A DNA stretch of 54,371 nt from an uncultured Bacteroidales bacterium (lineage in GTDB: Bacteria > Bacteroidota > Bacteroidia > Bacteroidales > UBA932), in NCBI GenBank assembly GCA_910585445.1, contig CAJUEK010000012.1, positions 1 through 54,371 of the forward strand. Direction: 5' to 3'. A program made the position numbers and the translations under genes. Below the pieces are notes generated by a model. The model was not told where the DNA came from. It searched no databases and saw only the letters and a list, made by a program, of their open reading frames with translations. Below, piece by piece: positions 17,226 to 26,627 of the stretch. The first letter of the stretch is position 1. Each line of letters opens with the position of its first letter.

Positions 17226-18179
17226 ATGATAGAGATATTCTACAAGGAAAACGGGCAGATGATGGTGTCCCGGTCTGAGACGGATTTTGGAAAAATCCGT
17301 TGCGAGGATGTCGTCTGGATTGACCTGTTCTCTCCGTCCGGTGATGAAAAGAGGGCGGTTGAGGCTTTTCTCGGCACTACGATACAGAGCCGTGCCCAGG
17401 CTGAGGAGATTGAGAGTTCTTCACGCTTTTCCGAGACCGATCAGGCGATTTTTGCAAACACGAGCTTCCTTATCCCGGGTCCTGAGGAGTATTCCATGGA
17501 GACGGTTTCTTTCATACTCGCGGGGCAGGTGCTCACGACTTTGAGGGAATGTCCGCTAAGGAGTTTCACCGATTTGCAGAGAAGGCTTCTCGCTTTTCCT
17601 AAGATGTACGCTTCGGGATATATAGTGTTCGTGAGCATCCTGGAGCAGCGTATCGACCTTGACGCGGATATGGTGGAGCTTATTTCCAAGGAGATTGCCC
17701 AGTATAACAAGAAACTCAACCTCGGAGAGGACATCAGCGAGGAGTTCCTTATAGACATAAACCAGCTGCAGGACAATACGATGCTCATCCGTGAGAATAT
17801 TGTGGACAAGCAGCGCATGGTGTCGAGCATACTCAAGAGCACGAAGTACCCTTCCGAACTTCAGCCGAAGTTCAATGTGCTGCTCAAGGACATCGCTTCC
17901 CTGATTAATCATACCAATTTCAGTTTCGAGCGTCTCGAATATCTCCAGAATACCGTCATCGGTATCATCAACCTGGACCAGAACAAAATCATGAAGGTCT
18001 TTACCCTGGTCTCTCTTATGCTCATGCCGCCGACCCTCATAGCCAGCTTCTTCGGCATGAATGTGAGCTTCGGGCGTTTCCTGTCCGAGTCCGGCTGGGC
18101 CTGGTTCATTATAGTGGGGCTTATGCTCCTGTCATTTTTCGTCATCTTCTGGATTTTCAAGCAGAGGAAGATGTTCTGA
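17226..18179 (+). CDS. corA: CorA-family magnesium/cobalt transporter
   Basis: Pentameric inner-membrane channel for Mg2+. The 317-residue product has a large cytoplasmic N-terminal domain, then two C-terminal membrane segments with the signature GMN between them (SFFGMNVSF), and a basic tail (KQRKMF). The length is normal. It is expressed from its own promoter. Confidence 0.94.
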   Translation: MIEIFYKENGQMMVSRSETDFGKIRCEDVVWIDLFSPSGDEKRAVEAFLGTTIQSRAQAEEIESSSRFSETDQAIFANTSFLIPGPEEYSMETVSFILAGQVLTTLRECPLRSFTDLQRRLLAFPKMYASGYIVFVSILEQRIDLDADMVELISKEIAQYNKKLNLGEDISEEFLIDINQLQDNTMLIRENIVDKQRMVSSILKSTKYPSELQPKFNVLLKDIASLINHTNFSFERLEYLQNTVIGIINLDQNKIMKVFTLVSLMLMPPTLIASFFGMNVSFGRFLSESGWAWFIIVGLMLLSFFVIFWIFKQRKMF

Positions 18180-18214
18180 TTCCATTCCCTCGCGCGTTTG
18201 GGGCTTCTTGTCCG

Positions 18215-18246
18215 GGCAATGATGTCCGGATGTGAAAATCATTGCC
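18215..18246 (+). terminator. hairpin between corA and rpsA
   Basis: GGCAATGAT (18215-18223) and ATCATTGCC (18238-18246) pair perfectly. No T-tract follows, and the arm ends 7 bp before the rpsA -33 element, so it could be a terminator or an operator. Confidence 0.4.
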
Positions 18247-18253
18247 TAAAATA

Positions 18254-18284
18254 TTTGAAAATCCGAAAATTATGCATATTTTTG
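18254..18284 (+). promoter_or_regulatory. promoter of rpsA
   Basis: TTTG (18254-18257), a 19-bp spacer and TATTTTTG (18277-18284), both exact. It leaves a leader of about 75 nt. Confidence 0.78.
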
Positions 18285-18364
18285 CGCGCTTTTTGGCGGG
18301 TCTTCGCGGCTTGCCAAGGCACATGAGATAATGTTAAACCCCTAGTTTGTTTTTATTAGTCATT

Positions 18365-20194
18365 ATGGAAGAAAACAAAACAGTTGCTGCTGAGGCAATG
18401 CCTGCAGCACAGGAAGAAACCAAGAAGGCGGCTTTCAACGCCTCTGTCGCCCCTGAGAATTTCGACTGGGACGCATTCGAGAAAGAGGATGTGTATGACG
18501 GAAACATCAACGACATCGCAGACCAGTACAACCAGACACTCTCAAAGATTGTTGAGGGAGAGGTAGTTGAAGGCGTTGTCACTGCAATCAGCAAGAGGGA
18601 GGTTATCGTGAACATCGGCTACAAGAGCGAGGGTGTGATCATGGCTCCTGAGTTCCGTTACAACCAGGACCTCACTGTAGGTGACAAGGTTGAAGTGTTC
18701 GTTGAGAGCACTGAGGACAAGAAAGGACAGCTTATCCTTTCTCACAAGAAGGCACGCCAGCTTCGTTCTTGGGATATGGTAAACGAGGCTTTCAATGCAA
18801 ACGAGATTGTGAAGGGATACGTGAAGACCCGCACAAAGGGCGGTATGATCGTGGACGTGTTCGGAATCGAGGCGTTCCTCCCTGGCTCACAGATCGACAT
18901 CAAGCCTATCCGCGACTACGACCAGTATGTTGACACTACAATGGACTTCAAGATTGTCAAGATCAACCAGGAGTTCCGCAATGTAGTGGTTTCACACAAG
19001 GCTCTCATCGAGGCTGAGCTTGAGCTCCAGAAGAGCGAGATCATCGCCAAGCTTGAGAAAGGCCAGGTACTCGAGGGAACTGTCAAGAACATCACAGGCT
19101 ACGGCGTATTCGTTGACCTCGGCGGTGTTGACGGTCTCATCCACATCACTGACCTCTCATGGGGCAGAATCAACCATCCTGAGGAGGTTGTCGCTCTCGA
19201 CCAGAAGATTAACGTTGTCATCCTTGATTTCGATGAGGCCAAGAAGAGAATCGCTCTCGGCTTGAAGCAGCTCACAGTTCATCCTTGGGATGCACTTGAC
19301 GCAAACCTCAAGGTTGGTGACAAGGTCAAGGGTAAGGTTGTCCTTATCGCAGACTACGGTGCATTCGTTGAGATTGAGCCGGGCGTTGAGGGTCTTATCC
19401 ACGTTTCCGAGATGTCATGGTCTCCAAGGCTCCGCATCGCTTCTGACTTCCTTAAGGTTGGAGACGAGGTTGAGGCTCAGATTCTTACGCTCGACAGGGA
19501 GGACAAGAAGATGTCTCTCGGCTTGAAGCAGCTCGTTGCAAACCCTTGGGAGAATATCCGCGAGAAATATGCAGTAGGTTCAAAGCACTCGGCAACTGTA
19601 CGCAATATCACCAACTTCGGCGTCTTCGCAGAACTTGAGGAGGGAATCGAGGGACTCGTTCACATCAGCGACCTCTCATGGAACAAGATCAAGCATCCTT
19701 CAGAGCTTGTAGCTCCTGGTGACACTATCGAGGTCGTAATCCTTGACTTTGATGAGGAGAACCATAAGCTCAGCCTTGGCCACAAGCAGCTCCTTCCTAA
19801 TCCATGGGATGAGATTGAGGCAAAATATGGCGTAGGTACTGTAGTTGAGGCCAAGATTGCAAATGTAAACGAGAAAGGCGCAGTAGTTGAGCTTGAGGGC
19901 GATGTTGACGCATTCTGCTTCAACAGGGAGCTCGTGAAAGAGGACGGCTCTATGCCGGCTGCAGGCGAGACTCTCGCATTCAAGGTTACTGAGCTTAAGA
20001 GAAGCGCAAAGAAGGCTACTCTCTCACACGTGAAGACATATGCTTCATCAGAGGCTAAGTCAGAGAGGACTTCAAGCGAGTCTGACAACACCAAGAAGGC
20101 TGTGAAGAAGATTAACTCGAACATCGAGAAGACTACTCTCGGTGACATCGACGCTCTTGCAGCCCTTAAGAGCCAGCTCGAGAGAGGCGAGTAA
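18365..20194 (+). CDS. rpsA: 30S ribosomal protein S1
   Basis: Binds mRNA on the small subunit and aids initiation. The 609-residue product holds six S1 (OB-fold) repeats after an acidic N-terminal segment; repeats 3-5 are the closest to one another (GYGVFVDLGGVDGLIHI, DYGAFVEIEPGVEGLIHV, NFGVFAELEEGIEGLVHI). ATG 18365 (MEENKT) is preferred to the in-frame ATG 18347, which would add six hydrophobic residues. Codon use is strongly biased toward a small set, as expected for a highly expressed gene. Confidence 0.96.
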   Translation: MEENKTVAAEAMPAAQEETKKAAFNASVAPENFDWDAFEKEDVYDGNINDIADQYNQTLSKIVEGEVVEGVVTAISKREVIVNIGYKSEGVIMAPEFRYNQDLTVGDKVEVFVESTEDKKGQLILSHKKARQLRSWDMVNEAFNANEIVKGYVKTRTKGGMIVDVFGIEAFLPGSQIDIKPIRDYDQYVDTTMDFKIVKINQEFRNVVVSHKALIEAELELQKSEIIAKLEKGQVLEGTVKNITGYGVFVDLGGVDGLIHITDLSWGRINHPEEVVALDQKINVVILDFDEAKKRIALGLKQLTVHPWDALDANLKVGDKVKGKVVLIADYGAFVEIEPGVEGLIHVSEMSWSPRLRIASDFLKVGDEVEAQILTLDREDKKMSLGLKQLVANPWENIREKYAVGSKHSATVRNITNFGVFAELEEGIEGLVHISDLSWNKIKHPSELVAPGDTIEVVILDFDEENHKLSLGHKQLLPNPWDEIEAKYGVGTVVEAKIANVNEKGAVVELEGDVDAFCFNRELVKEDGSMPAAGETLAFKVTELKRSAKKATLSHVKTYASSEAKSERTSSESDNTKKAVKKINSNIEKTTLGDIDALAALKSQLERGE

Positions 20195-20204
20195 TCTCTT
20201 CAGC

Positions 20205-21191
20205 ATGAATTTCACTCTTAATGTCCTGGGTACGGCTTCGGCCCTGCCCACTACAGAGAGATTCCCAAGCGCCCAGGTACTTGATGTACGTGGGCGCTTC
20301 TTTCTGATAGATTGCGGTGAGGGAGTGCAGATGCAGATGCGCCGCATGGGAATATCATTCCTTAAGATTGAGCATATCTGCCTCTCTCATATACATGGCG
20401 ACCATCTGTTCGGATTGTTCGGCCTGCTTTCCACCATGGGCATGCTCGGGCGCACGGCGGAACTGTCCATATATGCCCCGAAGAATTTTCATCCGGTGCT
20501 GAAGTTCTTCCTGTCATATTTCGGTGAGGGCCTGCTTTTCCATATCAATTATGTGCCTTTGGCCATGAAGGAACCTGAGGTTATTTATGACAACAGGACG
20601 GTAGAGCTGCTTGCGTTTCCGCTGAATCACCGTGTCGAGACTTTCGGTTTCATGATACGTGAGAAAGCGCCTGCATTCAATGTGAAGAAAGAGGCGATAG
20701 GGAAGTACGGGCTGTCTCTTTCGGAGATAGGTGCCCTTAAGCGCGGGGAGGATGTGGTCCGGCCGGCCGGTCCTTTGACCCATGCCTGCATCGAGAACGG
20801 GTTTTGCCCTTGTTCCGGTACGGATGAGCCTCTTGTGATTCCTAATTCGGAGGCCGCATATGTGCCTTTCGTGCCGCGGAGCTATGCCTATTGCAGTGAT
20901 ACGGCCCCGTTTCCGGAGCTTCCGGAGTGGGTGAAAGGAGTGTCCTTGCTTTATCACGAGTCAACTTTCCCGAAGGATATGGCCGACATGGCTGCCAAGA
21001 CTTTCCATTCCACCACGGTCCAGGCGGCCCAGTGTGCTCTTGAAGCCGGTGCAGGCAGGTTGCTGGTCGGGCATTATTCTTCCCGTTTCCATTCAGTGGA
21101 CTTTTTCCTTGATGAATTGCGGGAAATTTTCCCGAATACGGAACTCGCACGTGACAGGACTTCATATGAAATTCCGCTTGTGCGCCAGTGA
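20205..21191 (+). CDS. rnz: ribonuclease Z
   Basis: Endonuclease that trims tRNA 3' ends. The 328-residue metallo-beta-lactamase protein has the motif HxHxDH as HIHGDH (residues 62-67), further ligands in LNHRVETFGF, CSDTAPF, LYHESTF and GHYSSR, and the RNase Z-specific exosite region around residues 150-205. ATG 20205 lies 10 bp after the rpsA stop; the upstream in-frame start overlaps rpsA and is less likely. The length matches bacterial long-type RNase Z. Confidence 0.94.
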   Translation: MNFTLNVLGTASALPTTERFPSAQVLDVRGRFFLIDCGEGVQMQMRRMGISFLKIEHICLSHIHGDHLFGLFGLLSTMGMLGRTAELSIYAPKNFHPVLKFFLSYFGEGLLFHINYVPLAMKEPEVIYDNRTVELLAFPLNHRVETFGFMIREKAPAFNVKKEAIGKYGLSLSEIGALKRGEDVVRPAGPLTHACIENGFCPCSGTDEPLVIPNSEAAYVPFVPRSYAYCSDTAPFPELPEWVKGVSLLYHESTFPKDMADMAAKTFHSTTVQAAQCALEAGAGRLLVGHYSSRFHSVDFFLDELREIFPNTELARDRTSYEIPLVRQ

Positions 21192-21241
21192 TGATGCCGG
21201 CCGGGTGCAAAGGTAATGTGCTGATTTCGGAATAAAATTGC

Positions 21242-21249
21242 TATCTTCG
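21242..21249 (+). promoter_or_regulatory. possible -7 element before the glucosaminidase gene
   Basis: TATCTTCG differs from TAnnTTTG at one position and lies about 78 bp before ATG 21327. No matching -33 element was found. Confidence 0.3.
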
Positions 21250-21326
21250 CAAATTGCGGTTTTGTGTGAGACGGGTGTTTGGGGACCGGTATGTCACATG
21301 GGGCCGGATATGAAAACCTTGGCATT

Positions 21327-22406
21327 ATGAAGAATATCATAAGAATTGCAATAGTGGTTGCTGTGGCGGTGCTTTTTGCAACTGACATTCACGGGGCAGG
21401 AAAGACGCCCCAGCAGTCATATATAGAACGGTATGCATCACTGGCTGTGTCGGAGATGTACCGAAGCGGAGTTCCGGCGAGCATAACACTTGCCCAGGGA
21501 CTGCTCGAATCGCGCTATGGACAGTCTGAGCTTGCTCTCAAGAGCAACAACCATTTCGGCATAAAATGCCACAATTGGACGGGCGCCAAGGTCTATCATG
21601 ACGATGACAGAAGGAATGACTGCTTCCGCAAATACAGCTCTCCTGACGAGTCTTTCCGGGACCATTCTGACTTTTTGCGCTACCGTGACAGGTACAGGTT
21701 CCTGTTCGACATGTCGGTTACGGACTACAAGGGATGGGCTTACGGGCTTCGCAAGGCCGGCTATGCCACCGACCCTGCATATCCGGAGAAGCTCATAAGG
21801 CTGATAGAAGAGCACCGTCTTTACGAATTTGACCGCAAGGCAGCTGGCTGGACTGCTTCCTCAGGTAAAAATGAAGAGACGGCAGATGTGGCCAGGCAGT
21901 CTGTAAGGGAAGCGCGTAAGGAGGCAAGGCGTGCCTCAAGGAAACATGACAAGAAAAATCATGAGACACCCAAGCAGGCCATCCCACAGTCTCCGGGACA
22001 GATTGAGCAGGTCAAGGTTCTGACGCCTGAGCAGAGCGAGGTCTTCCATTTCGCCCTCTCCCGCCAGATGTATTCGCAGAACGGCGTGCCTTTCATTTAT
22101 TCTTGCGAGGGGGAGACATATGCCAGCATAGCCAAATGCTATAAGCTTTTCCTTCGTGAGCTTCTGAAATTCAATGATCTGGAGTCTGAAGGCTATCTTG
22201 CGCCAGGAACAGTGGTTTATCTTCAGGCAAAGAAGAAAGAAGCCCCCTCAGGACTTGACAAATATGTCGTGGAGGGAGAGGCCGATCTGCGTGATATTGC
22301 GCAGCGCTTTGCGGTGAGGATGGAGTCGCTCTACAAGATGAACGCCTGGGAGCCGGGCTATGCCCCTGTGGACGGGGATGTGATAATATTGCGTTCGCGC
22401 AGATGA
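21327..22406 (+). CDS. secreted N-acetylglucosaminidase with LysM domains
   Basis: Cell-wall hydrolase of the FlgJ/GH73 type. The 359-residue product starts with a signal peptide (MKNIIRIAIVVAVAVLFA), followed by the glucosaminidase domain (residues 30-175; catalytic Glu61 in QGLLESRYGQSELA; SNNHFGIKC; FRDHSDFLR). A basic linker (residues 190-225) leads to two C-terminal LysM-like modules (about 255-300 and 308-358) for peptidoglycan binding. It is followed 39 bp later by mltG, a second peptidoglycan enzyme. ATG 21327 is chosen because the signal peptide begins there. Confidence 0.9.
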   Translation: MKNIIRIAIVVAVAVLFATDIHGAGKTPQQSYIERYASLAVSEMYRSGVPASITLAQGLLESRYGQSELALKSNNHFGIKCHNWTGAKVYHDDDRRNDCFRKYSSPDESFRDHSDFLRYRDRYRFLFDMSVTDYKGWAYGLRKAGYATDPAYPEKLIRLIEEHRLYEFDRKAAGWTASSGKNEETADVARQSVREARKEARRASRKHDKKNHETPKQAIPQSPGQIEQVKVLTPEQSEVFHFALSRQMYSQNGVPFIYSCEGETYASIAKCYKLFLRELLKFNDLESEGYLAPGTVVYLQAKKKEAPSGLDKYVVEGEADLRDIAQRFAVRMESLYKMNAWEPGYAPVDGDVIILRSRR

Positions 22407-22445
22407 TGCCGCTGCGGTTCTGTATTCCGATGAAATGAAGATTGT

Positions 22446-23486
22446 ATGAAAATAAAAGCTAATGTGTTGATAGGCCTGCTTGTGGCATTTGCTGCTGTTG
22501 CAGGTACTGCCGGATTCGTTGCAGGAAGGTATATAAGTGACAACAAGAAACCGAATTTCACAAAGAAGCATGTGCTGTATGTGCGTGATGGCATGACGGC
22601 CGGACAGGTTGCCGATTCGATTGCGGCCGGAGCCGGGACATTGCGTCCTGCAAGCCTGGAGAGATGTCTCAGGAAAGTCGGGGCAGAGGGGAACATAAAG
22701 CCGGGAAAATATGTCATTGAACCATCATTTACCAGCATATATGTGGCCAGGATGCTTGTTTTCGGGTGGCAGACACCTCAGAACCTGACTCTTTCCGGTA
22801 CGATAAGAAGCAAAGGCACGATAGCACGGAAAATCAGCAGCCAGATGATGGTTGACTCAGCCTCTGTCGCCTCTGCCCTTGATGACAGGGAGTTTCTCGG
22901 GCGCTATGGCTTCACTCCGGAGACTGTATTTGCGATGATACTTCCTGACACTTATCAGATGTGGTGGACAGCTTCAGTAGAGGAGATTTTTGACAGGTTC
23001 AAAAAGGAATATGACTCATTCTGGACGCCGGAGCGCATTTCCAAGGCAGAAAAGCAGGGACTTAGCAGGCTTGAAGTTTCTACTATGGCCTCGATTGTAA
23101 GCGGCGAGACGCTGAAGGCGGCGGAATATCCGGTAATAGCCGGGGTCTATCTCAACCGTCTTAACAGGGGAATGAAGCTGCAGGCGGACCCTACGGTCTG
23201 CTATTGCCATGACTATAAGCTTGACAGGGTGCTGCGCAAGCATCTCACGATAGATTCTCCGTACAATACGTACAAATATGCCGGGCTTCCTCCTACGCCA
23301 ATCAATGTCCCGCCAAAAGCTTGCATTGATGCTGTGCTTAATCCGGATACCCATGGCTACATTTATTTTTGTGCCAGTCCGGCTTTTGACGGGACACACC
23401 GTTTTGCAGTGTCATATGGCGAGCATTGCAGGAATGCGCGGGAGTTCCAGCGCGAACTGACTGCACGCCGTAAGGCAAGAGGATGA
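22446..23486 (+). CDS. mltG: endolytic transglycosylase MltG
   Basis: Membrane-anchored enzyme that cuts nascent glycan strands. The 346-residue product has one N-terminal membrane segment (residues 6-30), a LysM-like region (45-105) and the YceG catalytic domain. The Glu in IVSGET (Glu221) corresponds to the catalytic Glu of the E. coli motif IIEKET, while the first Glu of that motif is Ser here. VAGVYLNRL-like and LQADPTVCY segments are conserved (IAGVYLNRLNRGMKLQADPT), as is YNTYKYAGLPPTPI. Its stop directly abuts that of the convergent CoA-transferase gene. Confidence 0.92.
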   Translation: MKIKANVLIGLLVAFAAVAGTAGFVAGRYISDNKKPNFTKKHVLYVRDGMTAGQVADSIAAGAGTLRPASLERCLRKVGAEGNIKPGKYVIEPSFTSIYVARMLVFGWQTPQNLTLSGTIRSKGTIARKISSQMMVDSASVASALDDREFLGRYGFTPETVFAMILPDTYQMWWTASVEEIFDRFKKEYDSFWTPERISKAEKQGLSRLEVSTMASIVSGETLKAAEYPVIAGVYLNRLNRGMKLQADPTVCYCHDYKLDRVLRKHLTIDSPYNTYKYAGLPPTPINVPPKACIDAVLNPDTHGYIYFCASPAFDGTHRFAVSYGEHCRNAREFQRELTARRKARG

Positions 23487-24794
23487 TTATATCAGGACCC
23501 TGTGGTAATGCGGGCCGAACCTTTCGAAAGCAGCTTTCTCCAGTTCCTCCCTGTGGTCAGGATGGGCTATGCTTGTAAGCAGGCGCGCACGCTCCTGCAT
23601 TGAGCGCCCGTACAGGTCAACTGCACCGAACTCAGTCACGACATAATGCACATGCGGCCTTGTTGTGACTACTCCGCCTCCCTCGATTATGGTTGGCGCG
23701 ATTTTGCTTCCGCCCTTGTTCGTGCACGACGGCATGGCTATTATCGCCTTTCCGCCCTTTGAGAGCGATGCGCCGTAAACGAAGTCAATCTGTCCGCCGA
23801 CTCCGGAATAGAACTTGGTTCCTATGGAATCTGCGCATACCTGTCCCGTCAGGTCAATCTGCACGGCAGAGTTTATGGCTGTCATCTTGGGGTTCTGTGA
23901 AATGATGTAAGGGTCGTTCGTATATCCTACGTCCATCATTGCCACCATAGGGTTGTCATCTATGAAATCATAGACTTTCTGGGATCCCATGAGGAAGGTT
24001 GAGACAAGCTTTCCTTTGTCTGTAACTTTATTGGAACCGTCAATCACTCCTTTCTCCACAAGTGAGAGCACCCCGTCTGCAAACATTTCAGTATGTATGC
24101 CCAGATGCCTGTGTCCTTCGAGCTGGGCAAGCACGGCGTTCGGTATCGCTCCGATTCCCATCTGCAGGCAGGCTCCGTCCTCAATAAGGGAAGCGCAATG
24201 CTTTCCAATCGCTATTTCCGTTTCATTAGGCTCGCTGAAATGCGCAGGCTCAAGCGGTGTGTTGCCTTCAACAAATATGTCTATGAGGTCCATCGGTATC
24301 ATAGCCTGTCCCCATGCCCTCGGAACATTGGGGTTCACCACTGCTATTACTGTCTTTGCGCATTCGATTGCCGCGAGAGTCGCATCTACGGAAGTGCCGA
24401 GCGAAACGTAGCCGTGCTTGTCCGGAGGGCAGACCTGAATCATTGCCACGTCGCACCTCAATGCTCCGCATCTGTAGAGTTTCTGCGTCTCGCTGAGGAA
24501 TACCGGAATATAGTCGGCATATCCGCTCTGGACTCCCTTGCGTACATTCGCTCCTATGAAAAAGCCCTGATGAAAGAAAATCCCGTCAAACTTCGGGTCG
24601 GAATATGGTGCGGGGCCTTCCGTGTGAAGGTGGTGGATGCGGACATCTTGAAGTTCACCTCTTTCTCCTCTTTCGCAGAGAGCGTCAATAAGCAGCCTTG
24701 GGGCGCTTGCGACACTGCTCAGATGCACATGGTCTCCTGATTTTACGACCTTTACGGCTTCTTCTGCCGTGACATAGCTGATGTTCTTTAGCAT
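23487..24794 (-). CDS. acetyl-CoA hydrolase/transferase family protein (4-hydroxybutyrate or butyrate CoA-transferase type)
   Basis: Moves CoA between short-chain acids, for example acetate with succinate, butyrate or 4-hydroxybutyrate. The 435-residue product has the family glutamate in GIHTEMFADG (Glu236), which forms the CoA thioester, and the oxyanion/CoA-binding segments GIGAIPNAVL and GVGGQIDFVYGA. The C-terminal HYVVTEFGAVDLYGRSM is diagnostic. It is monocistronic on the minus strand. The acid pair used cannot be told from sequence alone. Confidence 0.9.
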   Translation of the reverse strand: MLKNISYVTAEEAVKVVKSGDHVHLSSVASAPRLLIDALCERGERGELQDVRIHHLHTEGPAPYSDPKFDGIFFHQGFFIGANVRKGVQSGYADYIPVFLSETQKLYRCGALRCDVAMIQVCPPDKHGYVSLGTSVDATLAAIECAKTVIAVVNPNVPRAWGQAMIPMDLIDIFVEGNTPLEPAHFSEPNETEIAIGKHCASLIEDGACLQMGIGAIPNAVLAQLEGHRHLGIHTEMFADGVLSLVEKGVIDGSNKVTDKGKLVSTFLMGSQKVYDFIDDNPMVAMMDVGYTNDPYIISQNPKMTAINSAVQIDLTGQVCADSIGTKFYSGVGGQIDFVYGASLSKGGKAIIAMPSCTNKGGSKIAPTIIEGGGVVTTRPHVHYVVTEFGAVDLYGRSMQERARLLTSIAHPDHREELEKAAFERFGPHYHRVLI

Positions 24795-24814
24795 ATATTA
24801 TGTGATTGGGACCC

Positions 24815-24822
24815 CAAAGATA
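24815..24822 (-). promoter_or_regulatory. -7 element of the CoA-transferase gene
   Basis: TATCTTTG on the minus strand, an exact match, 20 bp before the ATG. No clear TTTG upstream. Confidence 0.5.
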
Positions 24823-24833
24823 GGATTTTTTCT

Positions 24834-24841
24834 TAATTTTG
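24834..24841 (+). promoter_or_regulatory. -7 element of the mazG operon
   Basis: TAATTTTG, an exact TAnnTTTG, about 72 bp before ATG 24914, divergent from the CoA-transferase element 11 bp away. Confidence 0.45.
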
Positions 24842-24913
24842 CCACGCCTCACGGCGCTGCATGGCGCCTGGTGACTGAATGATGTTTAAACGATGAACTG
24901 ATTATTGCCTCAT

Positions 24914-25732
24914 ATGCATACAAGACAGGAAAAAATGGAGGCTTTCGGAAGGATTCTCGATGTGCTCGACGAACTCCGCGAGAAATGCCCATGGGACCGC
25001 AAGCAGACGAACGAATCCCTTCGCCCGCAGACCATAGAAGAAACATATGAATTGAGTGACGCCATTCTCAAGGGAGAGGAGCACGAGCTTTCCAAGGAAC
25101 TTGGGGATGTGCTCCTGCATGTGCTTTTCTATGCCAAGATAGGGGAGGAGAAGCAGCACTTTGATATAGTAGATGTCATAAATTTCCTTTGCGACAAGCT
25201 GATTTACCGCCATCCTCATGTATTCTCTACGGCTCAGGTAAGCGATTCTGAGGATGTCGTAAAGCAGTGGGAGATGCTCAAGACAAAGGAAAAGGACGGC
25301 AACAAGAGGGTTCTGTCCGGAGTTCCGGACACTCTGCCGCCGCTTCTTAAGGCATACAGGATGCAGGACAAGGCGCGCGGAGTCGGTTTTGACTGGGAAC
25401 AGAAGGAGCAGGTATGGGACAAGGTCAAGGAAGAAATGGGCGAGTATCAGGCCGAGCTTGATGCCATGGCCGCAGCAGCTTCCGAACAGGAACGCCAGGA
25501 TGCATACGGGAGGGCAGAGGGCGAACTGGGAGATTATCTGTTTGCTGTCGTTAATGCCGCACGTCTTTATGGACTTAATCCTGATACGGCTCTTGAGCGC
25601 ACATGCGCAAAGTTCAAGCGCCGTTTCACATATCTTGAGGAACATACCATAAGGCAAGGACGCAATCTCAAGGATATGACCCTTGCCGAGATGGATGCCA
25701 TCTGGGATGAGGCTAAGGCAAAGGGACTGTAG
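24914..25732 (+). CDS. mazG: nucleoside triphosphate pyrophosphohydrolase MazG
   Basis: Hydrolyses (d)NTPs, including aberrant ones, to monophosphates. The 272-residue product has two MazG domains: residues 15-115 with CPWDRKQTNESLRP, ETYEL and ELGDVLLHVLFYA, and residues 150-255 with KVKEEMGEYQAEL and ELGDYLFAVVNAARL. Both EExxE-type metal motifs are visible. ATG 24914 is used; a TTG three codons upstream is possible. The next gene begins 1 bp after its stop. Confidence 0.95.
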   Translation: MHTRQEKMEAFGRILDVLDELREKCPWDRKQTNESLRPQTIEETYELSDAILKGEEHELSKELGDVLLHVLFYAKIGEEKQHFDIVDVINFLCDKLIYRHPHVFSTAQVSDSEDVVKQWEMLKTKEKDGNKRVLSGVPDTLPPLLKAYRMQDKARGVGFDWEQKEQVWDKVKEEMGEYQAELDAMAAAASEQERQDAYGRAEGELGDYLFAVVNAARLYGLNPDTALERTCAKFKRRFTYLEEHTIRQGRNLKDMTLAEMDAIWDEAKAKGL

Positions 25733-25733
25733 T

Positions 25734-26504
25734 ATGGCTGTACATTCATGGCAGGAAAGGACACGGATGCTCGTGGGTGAGGAGATGCTGGAGCATTTCC
25801 GCTCATGTACCGTGGCGGTGATAGGAGTGGGAGGCGTCGGCGGATATGCCGCGGAGATGATTGCCCGCGCCGGGATCGGTCATATGATTATAATGGACAG
25901 TGACACCGTCTCCGTCTCGAACAAGAACAGGCAGTTGCTTGCACTGGACTCCACGGTGGGACGTCCGAAGTGTGAAGTGCTGGCGGAAAGGCTCAGGGAC
26001 ATAAATCCGGAGCTTGAACTGACGGTTATATGCGATTATCTGGAAGCAGGAAAGGTCGCCGATGTGCTCGGAGGCCGGAAAATAGATTTCCTTGTCGATG
26101 CGATTGATACCCTTGCTCCGAAGCTGTCGCTCATACAGTATTGTATGGAAAATGGGGTTCCGCTTGTTTCGTCAATGGGTGCCGGAGCGAAATTCGATGC
26201 CACGAAAGTACGCATCACCGATATTTCAAAGTCGTTCAATTGCCCTTTGGCCTATATAGTCCGCAAGAGGCTGAGGCACATGGGCATAAGCCGCGGGTTC
26301 AAGGCCGTTTTCTCGGAAGAACTGCCGGACAGGGAGTCCATTGTGGCTTGTGAGGACCGCAACAAGAAGTCGCAGGTCGGTACAATATCGTATATACCGG
26401 CCGTATTCGGCTGCGCATGCGCACAGGCTGCCGTACAGCATCTCATGTCAAATTGGCAGGAATCCTCTCCGGAAAAAGACACTTCCAGCCCGGAAATTCC
26501 ATAA
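25734..26504 (+). CDS. tcdA: tRNA threonylcarbamoyladenosine dehydratase TcdA
   Basis: ATP-dependent ThiF/E1-like enzyme that cyclises t6A to ct6A at tRNA position 37. The 256-residue product has the nucleotide-binding IGVGGVGGYAAEMIARAGIG, DSDTVSVSNKNRQ and the family-specific SMGAGAKFDATKVRITDISK and GTISYIPAVFGC. It is translated directly after mazG. The usual partner CsdA/CsdE-type genes are not adjacent. Confidence 0.93.
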   Translation: MAVHSWQERTRMLVGEEMLEHFRSCTVAVIGVGGVGGYAAEMIARAGIGHMIIMDSDTVSVSNKNRQLLALDSTVGRPKCEVLAERLRDINPELELTVICDYLEAGKVADVLGGRKIDFLVDAIDTLAPKLSLIQYCMENGVPLVSSMGAGAKFDATKVRITDISKSFNCPLAYIVRKRLRHMGISRGFKAVFSEELPDRESIVACEDRNKKSQVGTISYIPAVFGCACAQAAVQHLMSNWQESSPEKDTSSPEIP

Positions 26505-26563
26505 GACGGGTGGCCATAGTAGGCCGTTTATGGCCTTTGGGACGAAAATTCATTTTTTTTGGT

Positions 26564-26571
26564 TACTTTTG
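26564..26571 (+). promoter_or_regulatory. -7 element before the GNAT-like gene
   Basis: TACTTTTG, an exact match; a TTTG at 26536-26539 is 24 bp upstream, somewhat too far. Confidence 0.45.
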
Positions 26572-26627
26572 CACTTTGTTGTATGTGATTTGCGGACATA
26601 TGTCCGGATATGACAAAAAGAGTTGGA